IMG/VR virus record: IMGVR_UViG_3300028829_004021
Location: 1 to 28,935 of that record
DNA length: 28,935 bases
Reading direction: 5' to 3' (one strand)
From: a virus
In this document: one piece after another, positions 1 to 6,745 of the stretch
Position numbering within the stretch: the first letter of the stretch is position 1
Layout of the letters: the number at the start of each line of letters is the position of its first letter
The notes under the pieces: model-generated
The model's database searches: none
What the model was told of the DNA's origin: nothing
The model's input: only the letters and a program-made list of their open reading frames with translations
Translations under genes and position numbers: made by a program

Positions 1-230
1 CACCACAACCAGCAAAACCAGATTGGACGCAGACAACGGGCCAGCATGGAATATCTAAGAGCCTCTCCGATTTTAAGAAATCTCTCCGACGGACGGACGA
101 GGAGGCGTGGGGAATGATAAACCAAGCTCGAAATGACAAAGCAGCGATAAACAACGATCCGCGTCTTTGGCGCATGCTAACCACAGAAGGCCATAATGCG
201 CCTGATGGCTACTATTTTAACAACCAATGA
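1..230 (+). CDS. Partial CDS, C-terminal 75 residues of an unknown phage protein
   Basis: An open frame runs in from the left edge (first full codon at base 3) and stops with TGA at 228-230. The visible part is rich in Lys, Arg, Asn and Asp and ends in a Tyr-Tyr-Phe-Asn-Asn-Gln tail. I recognise no domain. The stop overlaps the next start in an ATGA junction, which supports it as a real translated gene and ties it to the following small basic protein. Composition resembles the small basic virion-like proteins at 227-742 and 1447-1974, so it may belong to the same group. The start lies outside the window. Confidence 0.6.
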   Translation, partial: PQPAKPDWTQTTGQHGISKSLSDFKKSLRRTDEEAWGMINQARNDKAAINNDPRLWRMLTTEGHNAPDGYYFNNQ

Positions 231-742
231 ACTACAATTACACACAACCGGACGGAGGACGCGTAGTGCAGTCCCTTAAATCTCCATCACATTACGCCCA
301 CCCTCAGACACCTAAAAGTAAGACATACAATGCTTCGAAAGGTATCGGACAGACCTACGGTCCCCCAAAAAAATGGCGCAATATACACGGGGATCAAAGC
401 TACAACTTTAAGGACGGGTATTACGATGTGTCTACCGAAGATGGGTACAACCAACATCGCGATCAGAGAAATGCTTATATTGAGCAGCTCAAGGCTCAGA
501 AAGCTGCAGCCCAGGTCCCACTAGCGGAACTACCAGGCGGGCACCACAACTTACACCCTACCCCTCGCTACAGAAATGGCGTACCTTATAATGAGAGACA
601 ACCAGGTATGGCGACAGGCCAACAGAGATACCAATACACCACACCAATCGCAATGTCTACTAAAAGCCCTCAACAGCGCAGAAAATATGCGGAAGGGAGA
701 GATGCTTACGATCGTAAGTACAAGCAAGGTAAGTATAACTAA
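227..742 (+). CDS. Small basic Tyr/Gln/Asn-rich protein, function unknown
   Basis: This 171-residue protein is strongly basic and low in hydrophobic residues, with many Tyr, Gln, Asn, Pro and Lys, so it is probably largely disordered. No signal peptide, membrane segment or catalytic motif is visible. The start ATG overlaps the upstream stop (ATGA). Near residues 126-134 it carries PGMATGQQRY, which resembles PGMNTGQNRY at the end of the protein at 1447-1974, so the two may be paralogues. Composition would suit a minor virion or DNA-associated protein, but that is inference. No Shine-Dalgarno sequence precedes it. Confidence 0.6.
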   Translation: MNYNYTQPDGGRVVQSLKSPSHYAHPQTPKSKTYNASKGIGQTYGPPKKWRNIHGDQSYNFKDGYYDVSTEDGYNQHRDQRNAYIEQLKAQKAAAQVPLAELPGGHHNLHPTPRYRNGVPYNERQPGMATGQQRYQYTTPIAMSTKSPQQRRKYAEGRDAYDRKYKQGKYN

Positions 743-757
743 TCTTTTTAATGTTTA

Positions 758-1204
758 ATGGACTTCATACTAGCAGTAGATCCAGGAGTCTCCGGAGGGA
801 TGGCCGTCTGGCGTCCGGGCAAAGACATAAGGCTTCAGAAGTTCACCACAGAAGGCGAGTATATAGACTTCGTAAAGAACTTGCACGGGAACGGGCGAGC
901 AGTCGTAGAACACGTGCCGAAATACATAGGGAACGAGATGAGAGCCAGCCACAGCTTCGTACTTGGACACAACGTGGGATTCGAGATTGGGGTGATAAAA
1001 ACTTTAGATATACCTTTAGATCTCGTTCGCCCTCAGAAATGGCAAGGGAAATTGAATGGGCTGAAGGGTTTAAAGGGCGCTCCACGGAAGAGAGTTTTAA
1101 AAGACATCGCGAAGAGGTTATATCCTGGATTAAAGGTTACCCTAGCAAATGCGGATGCCCTACTAATACTGGACCACTATATGGATGGGAAGACACATCA
1201 ATGA
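758..1204 (+). CDS. RuvC-like Holliday junction resolvase (RNase H fold)
   Basis: The 148-residue protein starts with a beta-strand carrying AVDPGVSGG (Asp8), has a second acidic strand VVEHV (Glu51), and ends with a helix NADALLILDHY (Asp133, Asp139). This is the spacing of the Asp-Glu-Asp metal site of RuvC-family resolvases. The family cuts four-way DNA junctions; phage versions debranch replicating DNA before packaging. Length is close to RuvC (about 150-170). ATG 758 is chosen because the family motif begins five residues later. A longer frame starting at 751 is out of phase and has no family match. The stop overlaps the next gene as ATGA. Confidence 0.82.
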   Translation: MDFILAVDPGVSGGMAVWRPGKDIRLQKFTTEGEYIDFVKNLHGNGRAVVEHVPKYIGNEMRASHSFVLGHNVGFEIGVIKTLDIPLDLVRPQKWQGKLNGLKGLKGAPRKRVLKDIAKRLYPGLKVTLANADALLILDHYMDGKTHQ

Positions 1205-1401
1205 AAAAAAGAGATAAGAATAAACAAGGAACCGCAGGGCCTGTGAGCTATAGTGCGTCACAGGACACATACATACATAATTTTACAGACATGTTTAAAA
1301 ATGAAGATGGAAAAAATAATCGAGTGCCTCTTAGCACTTTTGCTCGCATTAAGTCTTTTGTACTACGCCTCTTGCGCAAAGTCCTCCGACCAAAGAGCTA
1401 A
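1201..1401 (+). CDS. Small hypothetical protein (66 aa), coupled to the resolvase gene
   Basis: This frame opens at ATG 1201, sharing ATGA with the resolvase stop, and runs to TAA 1399-1401. The product is polar at its N-terminus and ends in a basic amphipathic stretch (FVLRLLRKVLRPKS). It has no membrane segment and no motif I recognise. Its last ~100 bases overlap, in another frame, the small lipoprotein gene starting at 1301. The ATGA junction is the main support. It could instead be a by-product of frame overlap, with the lipoprotein as the only real gene here. Confidence 0.45.
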   Translation: MKKRDKNKQGTAGPVSYSASQDTYIHNFTDMFKNEDGKNNRVPLSTFARIKSFVLRLLRKVLRPKS

Positions 1402-1450
1402 GACCTGGGGCAAAACACCTAAACACCACGACAACTGTTGTAAACCATGA
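1301..1450 (+). CDS. Tiny putative lipoprotein (49 aa), spanin-like
   Basis: From ATG 1301 (or ATG 1307) the frame encodes a short charged start, a strongly hydrophobic stretch of Leu, Ala and Tyr (about residues 6-23), and then YASC, a lipobox-like site with Cys25. A short polar tail with two Cys near the end follows. This is the plan of a lipoprotein signal peptide, so the mature product would be about 25 residues anchored in a membrane. Phage o-spanins (Rz1-type) and some superinfection-exclusion proteins look like this. The stop shares ATGA with the next gene. It overlaps the 1201-1401 frame by about 100 bases. A start at 1253 is possible but adds a poor, charged leader. Confidence 0.5.
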   Translation: MKMEKIIECLLALLLALSLLYYASCAKSSDQRAKTWGKTPKHHDNCCKP

Positions 1451-1974
1451 AAGATGTCAATAGACAAGACTTTAACTTTGGCACTATGAGCCCAGGCTAT
1501 AAGGCCGGTGCCGCAAAGGCTTTTGGTAGTCCGCTAGCGGCCCAGCGTTTTTTTGATAGATACAAAAAAACAGTTCCACAATCGAGAGGAGCTTATGTAG
1601 GAAAGTCTTACCAAATGAACAAACCTCGAGGGCCGATGACCGCTGAGGATCAGGAATGGGAAGCGTATTGGAATGAGTACCGACAAAATGCCGTCGATGA
1701 ACATAGAAAGAAAGGTGTGGGGAATTTATACTTAGACCCTGAAGCAATTAGAAAAGCATGGAGTGATAGTAGAGAGGCTCAAGGAGTCTCAGCAACCCCT
1801 CAATACTCTAACAATAGACAGACGAGCGGATACAGAAAAGGTAGTCCGACAAAACATTTTAAAAGAGGGTTAGACGGATCCTTAACTCCGCACACTATTA
1901 CAGGCATGCCCGCAAATGGCTGGGGTAGTTTACCTGGCATGAATACTGGGCAAAATAGGTATCGCAGTAGATAA
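1447..1974 (+). CDS. Basic Gly/Asn/Arg-rich protein, function unknown
   Basis: A 175-residue basic protein with many Gly, Asn, Gln, Arg and Tyr. A more structured-looking acidic and aromatic middle (about residues 60-100, with the EDQEWEAYW segment) sits between flexible ends. It ends in PGMNTGQNRYRSR, similar to an internal segment of the protein at 227-742. No enzymatic motif is seen. The start overlaps the lipoprotein stop as ATGA. It is the last gene before a ~100-base gap, so it may end a unit. A minor virion component is possible but unproven. Confidence 0.6.
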   Translation: MKDVNRQDFNFGTMSPGYKAGAAKAFGSPLAAQRFFDRYKKTVPQSRGAYVGKSYQMNKPRGPMTAEDQEWEAYWNEYRQNAVDEHRKKGVGNLYLDPEAIRKAWSDSREAQGVSATPQYSNNRQTSGYRKGSPTKHFKRGLDGSLTPHTITGMPANGWGSLPGMNTGQNRYRSR

Positions 1975-2078
1975 AATACTACTGCCGTCAGAAAAAAATC
2001 AGGTTTTTTACATTTAAAGCTTCCTTTTTGTGTATGTATGTATAACAATGTAATCTTAACTTTAACAAATATATACAG
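1975..2078 (+). other. AT-rich intergenic gap
   Basis: This ~100-base gap separates two gene clusters. It holds an A-run and a T-run around TCAGG (about 1992-2009), a (TGTA) repeat, and TATAAC at 2041-2046, a fair -10 match. No good -35 sits at normal spacing. A promoter for the downstream cluster is plausible but not shown. Confidence 0.25.
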
Positions 2079-2201
2079 ATGAACATAATATTAATGCTGG
2101 TTTTATCATGCACTATAGGTTGCTCTCCATGTAGAGTTGCAGACCACAGCTGTCCTGAACCTGGACACGGGCCCTGTTACCTATGCGATGACGATCGATG
2201 A
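2079..2201 (+). CDS. Tiny Cys-rich putative lipoprotein (40 aa)
   Basis: ATG 2079 opens a 40-codon frame. Its first 14 residues are almost wholly hydrophobic ([10 protein letters not shown] then TIG), with possible lipobox cysteines at 11 (VLSC) and 15 (TIGC). A short tail contains four more Cys (18, 25, 33, 36) and an acidic end. There is no positive n-region, unusual for a signal peptide. The TGA stop at 2199-2201 shares ATGA with the zinc-ribbon gene, the same junction style as its neighbours and the main reason to accept so short a gene. A small membrane-anchored, disulfide-rich or metal-binding peptide is possible; function unknown. Confidence 0.45.
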   Translation: MNIILMLVLSCTIGCSPCRVADHSCPEPGHGPCYLCDDDR

Positions 2202-2518
2202 TCTGCCCCATCTGCAATGACCCAAAAACAAAAGTCATCGATTCGCGTCAAAAGGAGGACAGTGTATACAGACGCCGATCTTGCTCGCGTTGTAACACCC
2301 GTTTCTCAACCGAAGAAAGAACCGTCCAACAGCTTAATGACTTCAGCGAAGACTTCCAAAACCTTGAAGCTAAAGAAAAGCGTCTTCGACACTGGAAGCA
2401 AACTATGGAAAGACGCTCCTTCGGCTATACGCTTCGCCCGATCGAGGAGCGAGTTGATGTATCGAGACCCAAGCGCAAACGACGAAAGAGTGGACGAGAA
2501 GTTACGAGAGATGTGTGA
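2198..2518 (+). CDS. NrdR-type zinc-ribbon protein lacking the ATP-cone
   Basis: Residues 1-45 closely resemble the N-terminal zinc ribbon of the ribonucleotide-reductase repressor NrdR: CPIC at 3-6, VIDSR at 13-17, YRRRSCSRC at 24-32 and TRFSTEER at 34-41, giving a C-x2-C...C-x2-C site (Cys3, Cys6, Cys29, Cys32). Normal NrdR is about 150 residues with an ATP-cone after the ribbon. Here the rest (to residue 106) is a charged, Arg/Lys-rich segment with no ATP-cone, so nucleotide sensing is not expected. It probably binds DNA. The gene overlaps the sigma-like gene by about 60 bases. It may act on host nrd operators or on phage promoters; both are inference. Confidence 0.7.
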   Translation: MICPICNDPKTKVIDSRQKEDSVYRRRSCSRCNTRFSTEERTVQQLNDFSEDFQNLEAKEKRLRHWKQTMERRSFGYTLRPIEERVDVSRPKRKRRKSGREVTRDV

Positions 2519-2750
2519 TAAAGCTTATATCACTGGCGAGCTTGAGAACAAGGCGTATACGCTCGAAGAAATAGGAGAATATTGCGGGCTAACCCGTGAG
2601 CGTGTCCGACAAATTCAAGAGGAAGCTTTGAACCATGTACGAACAGAGATTAAGGAGTCGTTTGGTTGGGAGATAGACCTTGAGGACTTGTTACCAAGAG
2701 AGCATCGCAGCGCCCCCGAATTCAATAAGAGACCGGAGATAACGTACTAA
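2457..2750 (+). CDS. Sigma-70 region-4-like DNA-binding protein (97 aa)
   Basis: Residues 35-62 ([20 protein letters not shown], continuing EEALNHVR) match the helix-turn-helix of sigma-70 region 4, which contacts the -35 promoter element and the RNA polymerase beta flap. Regions 1-3 are absent. The frame is open from ATG 2217, but 2217-2456 lies inside the well-supported zinc-ribbon gene, so I take ATG 2457, which gives a compact protein with the domain in the middle; ATG 2337 is another option. The stop overlaps the helicase start (TAATG). Lone region-4-like proteins occur in phages as transcription regulators or anti-sigma/co-sigma factors. Here it is a candidate reader of the late motif found upstream of three structural units. 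Confidence 0.65.
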   Translation: MYRDPSANDERVDEKLREMCDKAYITGELENKAYTLEEIGEYCGLTRERVRQIQEEALNHVRTEIKESFGWEIDLEDLLPREHRSAPEFNKRPEITY

Positions 2751-4087
2751 TGACTAATTTATACGATTGGCAAATCCCACACGCTGCGAAGCTTATAAGA
2801 GCGGTAAAGAAGTTTGGCGTAGGTAAAGATGGGAGCGATACTGGTGTCGGTAAGACTGTTATTGCAGTAAACGTAGCTAAGCAGCTAGACCTTATACCCT
2901 TCGTCATTTGCCCTAAGTCCGTAATCCCTAGCTGGAAGACGTGGGTACAATGTACATACACCAATGTCAGTATGCCCCTAGTGCACAATTATGAGGCGTT
3001 GACTGGCGGCCGCTCACCTTATGTTAAGAGAAGAGGTAAAGGCCTAGCGTGGCAGATGGATAATAAAAAAGTAATACTTATCTTTGACGAAGACCACCGA
3101 TGTAAGAGTGAGAAGTCATGGCACGCTAAGCTATTAATCGCTGCTAAGAAACAAGGTTATAAGATTTTATTATTAGGAGCAACCTCATGCTCTTCGCCCT
3201 TAGACATGAAGGCAATGGGCTACGCCCTAGGGCTTCACGACAATAGAAACTTTTGGGGTTGGTGTTTAAAAAACGAATGCCGACCTAAGCAGTGGGGTGG
3301 ATTGGAATACCGAGGAGGTGCCGATCACTTATCCATGTTGCATGATATGATTTACAAAGACAAAGGTTCAAGAATCAGAATATCAGATTTACCTGAGGGA
3401 GCTTTTCCCGAGCAAGTCATAGAGTCAAACGCTTACCCCATGGGTGACGCTAGCAAGATAGATAAAATCTATAAAGAGATGGCTAAAGAGCTGAAGGAGC
3501 TGGAGAAAAGAAAGGAAGAGGACGAGGAGATGGGTTTGACCATTCAGCTACGGGCTCGTCAGGAAATAGAACTACTTAAGGTGCCATTGTTGTATGATTT
3601 AATTGTAGACCACATAAAGGATGGAAATTCCGTCATCGTATTCCTGAACTTCAAGGCAAGCCTCGAGGCCCTTAATAAAAAGGTAGTGACTAATGGCTAT
3701 TGGACTGAGGATAAGACTGGTCACGACTACCCATCTGTTATCTATGGCGGTCAATCTTCTGAAGAGAGGGAGCGACATATTCAAGACTTTCAAGACGGAA
3801 AGACTCAACTCTTATTCTCTACGATTCAGGCGGGTGGAGTTGGGATTAACTTACACGACACGGAAGGTACTCGACCAAGGGTGTCTCTTATATGTCCTAG
3901 CTTTTCAGCAATTGATCTGAAGCAAGCGCTAGGGAGAGTTTACCGATCAGGAGCAAAGAGCCCTGTACTACAGCAAATCGTATTCGCAGAAGGCACCGTT
4001 GAAGACGCGGTATGCTCAGCAGTGCGAACAAAACTAAACAATATTGACCTAATTAACGATAAGGACGTGACACCATGTGGAATCTAG
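2750..4087 (+). CDS. SF2 (SNF2-type) DNA helicase
   Basis: A 445-residue protein with the ordered motifs of superfamily 2 helicases: Q-motif-like DWQIP (6-10), Walker A DTGVGKT (30-36), Walker B DEDH (113-116; the usual form is DEAH or DEGH), motif III GAT (143-145), GVGINL in motif V, and motif VI QALGRVYRSG (Gln392-Arg399). A Lys/Glu-rich coiled segment separates the two RecA-like lobes. Such compact SNF2-like helicases are common in phage replication cassettes next to DUF2800 nucleases and family A polymerases, as here. It would unwind or remodel DNA using ATP in the cytoplasm. TAATG links it to the sigma-like gene. Confidence 0.88.
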   Translation: MTNLYDWQIPHAAKLIRAVKKFGVGKDGSDTGVGKTVIAVNVAKQLDLIPFVICPKSVIPSWKTWVQCTYTNVSMPLVHNYEALTGGRSPYVKRRGKGLAWQMDNKKVILIFDEDHRCKSEKSWHAKLLIAAKKQGYKILLLGATSCSSPLDMKAMGYALGLHDNRNFWGWCLKNECRPKQWGGLEYRGGADHLSMLHDMIYKDKGSRIRISDLPEGAFPEQVIESNAYPMGDASKIDKIYKEMAKELKELEKRKEEDEEMGLTIQLRARQEIELLKVPLLYDLIVDHIKDGNSVIVFLNFKASLEALNKKVVTNGYWTEDKTGHDYPSVIYGGQSSEERERHIQDFQDGKTQLLFSTIQAGGVGINLHDTEGTRPRVSLICPSFSAIDLKQALGRVYRSGAKSPVLQQIVFAEGTVEDAVCSAVRTKLNNIDLINDKDVTPCGI

Positions 4088-4206
4088 ATACAATAAAAGA
4101 GATCAATAGGCCTGAGCCCGATCTCGATACCGAGAAACGAACTAAGCTATGGCACTACCTAAGAGCTTGGAAGATTTTTAACACCAACAAAAAGGAAAAA
4201 CAATGA
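4075..4206 (+). CDS. Tiny hypothetical protein (43 aa)
   Basis: ATG 4075 lies 13 bases inside the end of the helicase gene, and the frame stops at TGA 4204-4206, sharing ATGA with the next gene. The product is polar and charged with several Trp (W2, W26, W32) and a basic end (NKKEKQ). No motif is recognised. The close packing on both sides, in a region with no other frame to fill the gap, supports it as a gene rather than spacer. Confidence 0.5.
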   Translation: MWNLDTIKEINRPEPDLDTEKRTKLWHYLRAWKIFNTNKKEKQ

Positions 4207-4505
4207 GGATAAATCCAGAATGGGAAGACGATAGCTCGACAGAGTATGTAAAGATTAAAGTGGACGTGGGGGATACTAAGGCTCTTCCCGAGCCATTAAA
4301 AACAGACCATAAGAAGATAGCTACTAAACTTGCGATACGAGGGGAGGAGCGAGAGGTGGAGTTGGTCAACCTAGCAGCACAGATGAGCGAAAGCGGATCA
4401 TCGCTAGACTTCCATAAGATCAATATGTGTGAGCAATTAGCTTTCTTACAAATGCAAATAACCGAAATACAAAAACAACTACTAAAAGAAAATGACAAAA
4501 ACTAA
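4203..4505 (+). CDS. Small acidic hypothetical protein (100 aa)
   Basis: The N-terminal half is acidic and polar. The C-terminal part (about residues 68-98, with LDFHKINMCEQLAFLQMQI) is a heptad-like helix that could form a coiled coil. No known domain. It starts within an ATGA overlap and overlaps the following gene by 14 bases. The position in the replication operon suggests a small accessory factor, but nothing in the sequence fixes a function. Confidence 0.6.
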   Translation: MRINPEWEDDSSTEYVKIKVDVGDTKALPEPLKTDHKKIATKLAIRGEEREVELVNLAAQMSESGSSLDFHKINMCEQLAFLQMQITEIQKQLLKENDKN

Positions 4506-4746
4506 AAAAAAACCTGCAGAACCTGCAGAATCTGTTGACCTCACGCCCTACGAGAATCTCGTTGGGGAGAGACTTCAAATGTTGCAACAAGACTATGATA
4601 GTTTCGAAAGACCGGAATACTTAGAAAAAGGTCAGACAAAACTAGTACCATTTTTAATGTCAACGATAGCGGAACTCTTTGTCCGCGTAGACATTATGTT
4701 GGACAGAATAACCCCTGAGGATCAACCCTCAGACACCAAAGAATAG
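4492..4746 (+). CDS. Small hypothetical protein (84 aa)
   Basis: It starts with a Lys-rich stretch, then a short tandem repeat at DNA level (CCTGCAGAA twice at about 4512-4529) coding Pro-Ala-Glu twice. The remainder is a probable helical protein with alternating Leu, Val and charged residues. No motif recognised. It overlaps the upstream gene by 14 bases and ends 4 bases before the nuclease gene, so it is part of the same operon. Confidence 0.6.
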   Translation: MTKTKKKPAEPAESVDLTPYENLVGERLQMLQQDYDSFERPEYLEKGQTKLVPFLMSTIAELFVRVDIMLDRITPEDQPSDTKE

Positions 4747-4750
4747 TCAT

Positions 4751-5878
4751 ATGGAAGGGGATGAAGAAGCACATCATCCGCTAGGACCATCGACTCTCAA
4801 AAATGTGGAGATTTGTCCGGGCTATCGCAGCTCGGGCGAGTCTTCCATATTTGCAGAGGAAGGGTCTATGCTGCATGAGAAAGTTGAAAATGGCGACCTC
4901 GAGGATCTTGATGACGAGCAGATGCACGCTGTGTGTCTTTGCTTAAACTACGGAGATGCTATTATTAAAAATAATCCGCATGTTGACGTCTTAAAAGAGG
5001 AAAAAATTAAGATATTGTTAACTAAGGATGAGGCAGATAAAGTCGAAGGGTTTGAATACATATTTGGATCCGCAGACTTGACTATTCTGGACCAGACTAA
5101 AAAACACATCGATCTGATCGACTATAAGTTTGGTCGTAATGGAGTGGATGACGCAAAAGAAAACATTCAAGGTTGGGCGTACATGCTTGGCATGATGGAT
5201 AAGTTTGAATGGGCAGAGACGTGTACAATTCACTTCATATTGCCGAGAAGGGATGAGGTCAGCCACCACACTTTCAAAAGAAAGGAGATGGAGGATATCA
5301 GAATGCGGATCAGGCTCGTTGTTGAGCGAGCGTGCGCTGAGACCCCGACACTTAACCCAAGAACTGAGGTATGTAAATTCTGCAAGTTCAGGTTATCGTG
5401 TTCGGCCTTATCAAAAAAGCTTCTTCCGATTGCGAGTAAGCATGAAGGCAGCAACTTTCACTTAAGTCTACAAGCAAAGAACTCTCCCGCTGAGGTCACA
5501 GACCCAACGGAGTTAGGTAGGATGTTAGAAATAGCGCCCGTGATGGAGCGGTGGGCTCAGGCAGCAAAGAAGCAAGCAGCTAAGATTGCTCAGGAAACCG
5601 GTGATGAAATCCCAGGACACACCTTAAGATACCGCTCAGCGTCGCGTAAAATTGCGGATGCACAGGAGTGCTACGATGTCATGTCGGATAAGTTGTCGCC
5701 CGAAGAGTTTATGGAAGCGTGTTCAATAACAATCCCTGCATTAACTAAGGTATATAAAGACAAATTACCTAAAGGTTCTAAGAAAAATGCTAGGCCTGAG
5801 ATTGAATTATTATTGATCCAGAACTACTTAATTCCTGAGGAAGAAGAAAAAACAGCTTTTTTAGTAAAAAAGAGTTGA
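4751..5878 (+). CDS. Cas4/DUF2800-like PD-(D/E)XK nuclease with Fe-S cysteines
   Basis: A 375-residue protein with the plan of phage DUF2800/Cas4-like nucleases. His42 lies in MLHE. Then GSADL (Asp109), IDYKFG (Asp124, Lys126) and NIQGWAY (Gln140, Tyr144) form the PD-(D/E)XK active site. Four cysteines are set as in Cas4/AddB Fe-S nucleases: Cys22 near the N-terminus and C-x2-C-x5-C (208, 211, 217) at the end of the nuclease domain. The last ~150 residues are helical and charged. The family processes DNA ends, probably 5'-resection for recombination or replication. It sits between the helicase group and the putative ssDNA-binding gene, the usual DUF2800 context. A sigma-70-like promoter overlaps its stop codon. 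Confidence 0.82.
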   Translation: MEGDEEAHHPLGPSTLKNVEICPGYRSSGESSIFAEEGSMLHEKVENGDLEDLDDEQMHAVCLCLNYGDAIIKNNPHVDVLKEEKIKILLTKDEADKVEGFEYIFGSADLTILDQTKKHIDLIDYKFGRNGVDDAKENIQGWAYMLGMMDKFEWAETCTIHFILPRRDEVSHHTFKRKEMEDIRMRIRLVVERACAETPTLNPRTEVCKFCKFRLSCSALSKKLLPIASKHEGSNFHLSLQAKNSPAEVTDPTELGRMLEIAPVMERWAQAAKKQAAKIAQETGDEIPGHTLRYRSASRKIADAQECYDVMSDKLSPEEFMEACSITIPALTKVYKDKLPKGSKKNARPEIELLLIQNYLIPEEEEKTAFLVKKS

Positions 5879-5903
5879 CGAGTAAAACAATGTATTACAT
5901 AGT
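5875..5903 (+). promoter_or_regulatory. Putative sigma-70-type promoter
   Basis: TTGACG (5875-5880, 5 of 6 to consensus) lies 17 bases before CATAGT (5898-5903, 4 of 6). It overlaps the stop of the nuclease gene and sits about 35 bases before the start at 5938. This would give the putative ssDNA-binding gene its own early transcription. Confidence 0.45.
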
Positions 5904-5937
5904 ACAATTTCATATAACAAAAGAAAACGAATAAAAC

Positions 5938-6684
5938 ATGAAAAATTCATTAACAGATACAGTAACATTAGACGAAGCCACAATAGGTGCAGACGAAATA
6001 GTAACCGGAGCTCCCCGCGCACAATTGACCACAGTGTCAAACGCTGGAGTTTCTGGAGAGGTAGATAATACAGATCTTAAATTCCCAAGACTTCAGATCG
6101 TACAAGGGGTTGGCCCTCTTTCGGAAGTAAAGGAACTCAACAAGGGAGATATCGTTTTAAATGGCGAATATCGAATCTCGGATGGAGAAACTCCAGTTGA
6201 GCTAGTTGTCTGTCAAATTGGAAAACAGTTTGAGGAAGACATCCCTTATGGGTCAGAAGAGATACCAAGGATTGTTAACACTAAGCAGGAAGTCCTTAAG
6301 CTAAACGGCACGACCGAAGGCCATCGCGAAAACGGCAAATGGGTTCGCCCTAGCTGGAAAGCCATTGCTGACGCACTCATAGCCATTAGAGCTCCAGAGG
6401 GTATTAGTGATGACGATCGCGATATGTACTTCCCTTTTGACGCGCCTGATAAATCTCACTGGAGCTTCGCCCGCTGGGTTATTAAAGGAGTGGCTTATAA
6501 AGAAGCTGCCGTTGATATTTTTACCGCAGCCTCTATGTACTATAGGGACGGGTTAAAGAACGGAACTTTTAAACTCACTACACATAAAAAGACCTACGGT
6601 CCGAATAATGTAATGGTTCCACAAATCGTAAAAGGTTCACGTATTGACAAGAAACTTTCTTCTTGGCTAGGCACGCTCGCCTAG
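5938..6684 (+). CDS. Putative ssDNA-binding/recombination-associated phage protein
   Basis: A 248-residue protein. After a polar Thr/Glu-rich leader (1-45), it has the segment KFPRLQIVQGVGPL followed by KGDIVLNG, a pattern I know from a broad group of phage proteins usually found beside nucleases and polymerases and often suspected to bind ssDNA. A C-terminal region has several aromatic residues (WSFARW, YKEA, MYYRDG) that could stack on bases. Its own promoter before it and a strong hairpin after it suggest separate, high expression, as expected for an SSB-like protein. The function is inferred from context; I see no clear OB-fold signature. Confidence 0.5.
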   Translation: MKNSLTDTVTLDEATIGADEIVTGAPRAQLTTVSNAGVSGEVDNTDLKFPRLQIVQGVGPLSEVKELNKGDIVLNGEYRISDGETPVELVVCQIGKQFEEDIPYGSEEIPRIVNTKQEVLKLNGTTEGHRENGKWVRPSWKAIADALIAIRAPEGISDDDRDMYFPFDAPDKSHWSFARWVIKGVAYKEAAVDIFTAASMYYRDGLKNGTFKLTTHKKTYGPNNVMVPQIVKGSRIDKKLSSWLGTLA

Positions 6685-6705
6685 TCTCTTGTTGGGGTAT
6701 AAGTA

Positions 6706-6745
6706 GAGGGGTGCTGGCCGTTCATCCGGCACCCCTCATTTCTTT
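6706..6745 (+). terminator. Strong hairpin, probable intrinsic terminator
   Basis: GAGGGGTGCTGG (6706-6717) pairs with CCGGCACCCCTC (6726-6737): 12 pairs including one G-T, with an 8-base loop. ATTTCTTT follows. It would stop transcription after the ssDNA-binding-like gene. It ends only 8 bases before ATG 6746, so the same hairpin may also limit read-through into, or translation of, the HTH and polymerase genes. Confidence 0.7.

Noticed and set aside
751-1200. Long frame starting at ATG 751 over the resolvase gene
   Set aside because: The RuvC motifs are in the frame from 758. The 751 frame is Arg/Ser-rich shadow up to 1200; only its end, from ATG 1201, is kept as a candidate gene.
4178-4498. 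106-codon antisense frame opposite the 100-residue gene
   Set aside because: It is Ser/Cys-rich, typical of a shadow frame, and it opposes a chain of coupled rightward genes.
5891-5935. 13-codon frame in the gap before the putative ssDNA-binding gene
   Set aside because: It is very short, not coupled to its neighbours, and overlaps the promoter region.
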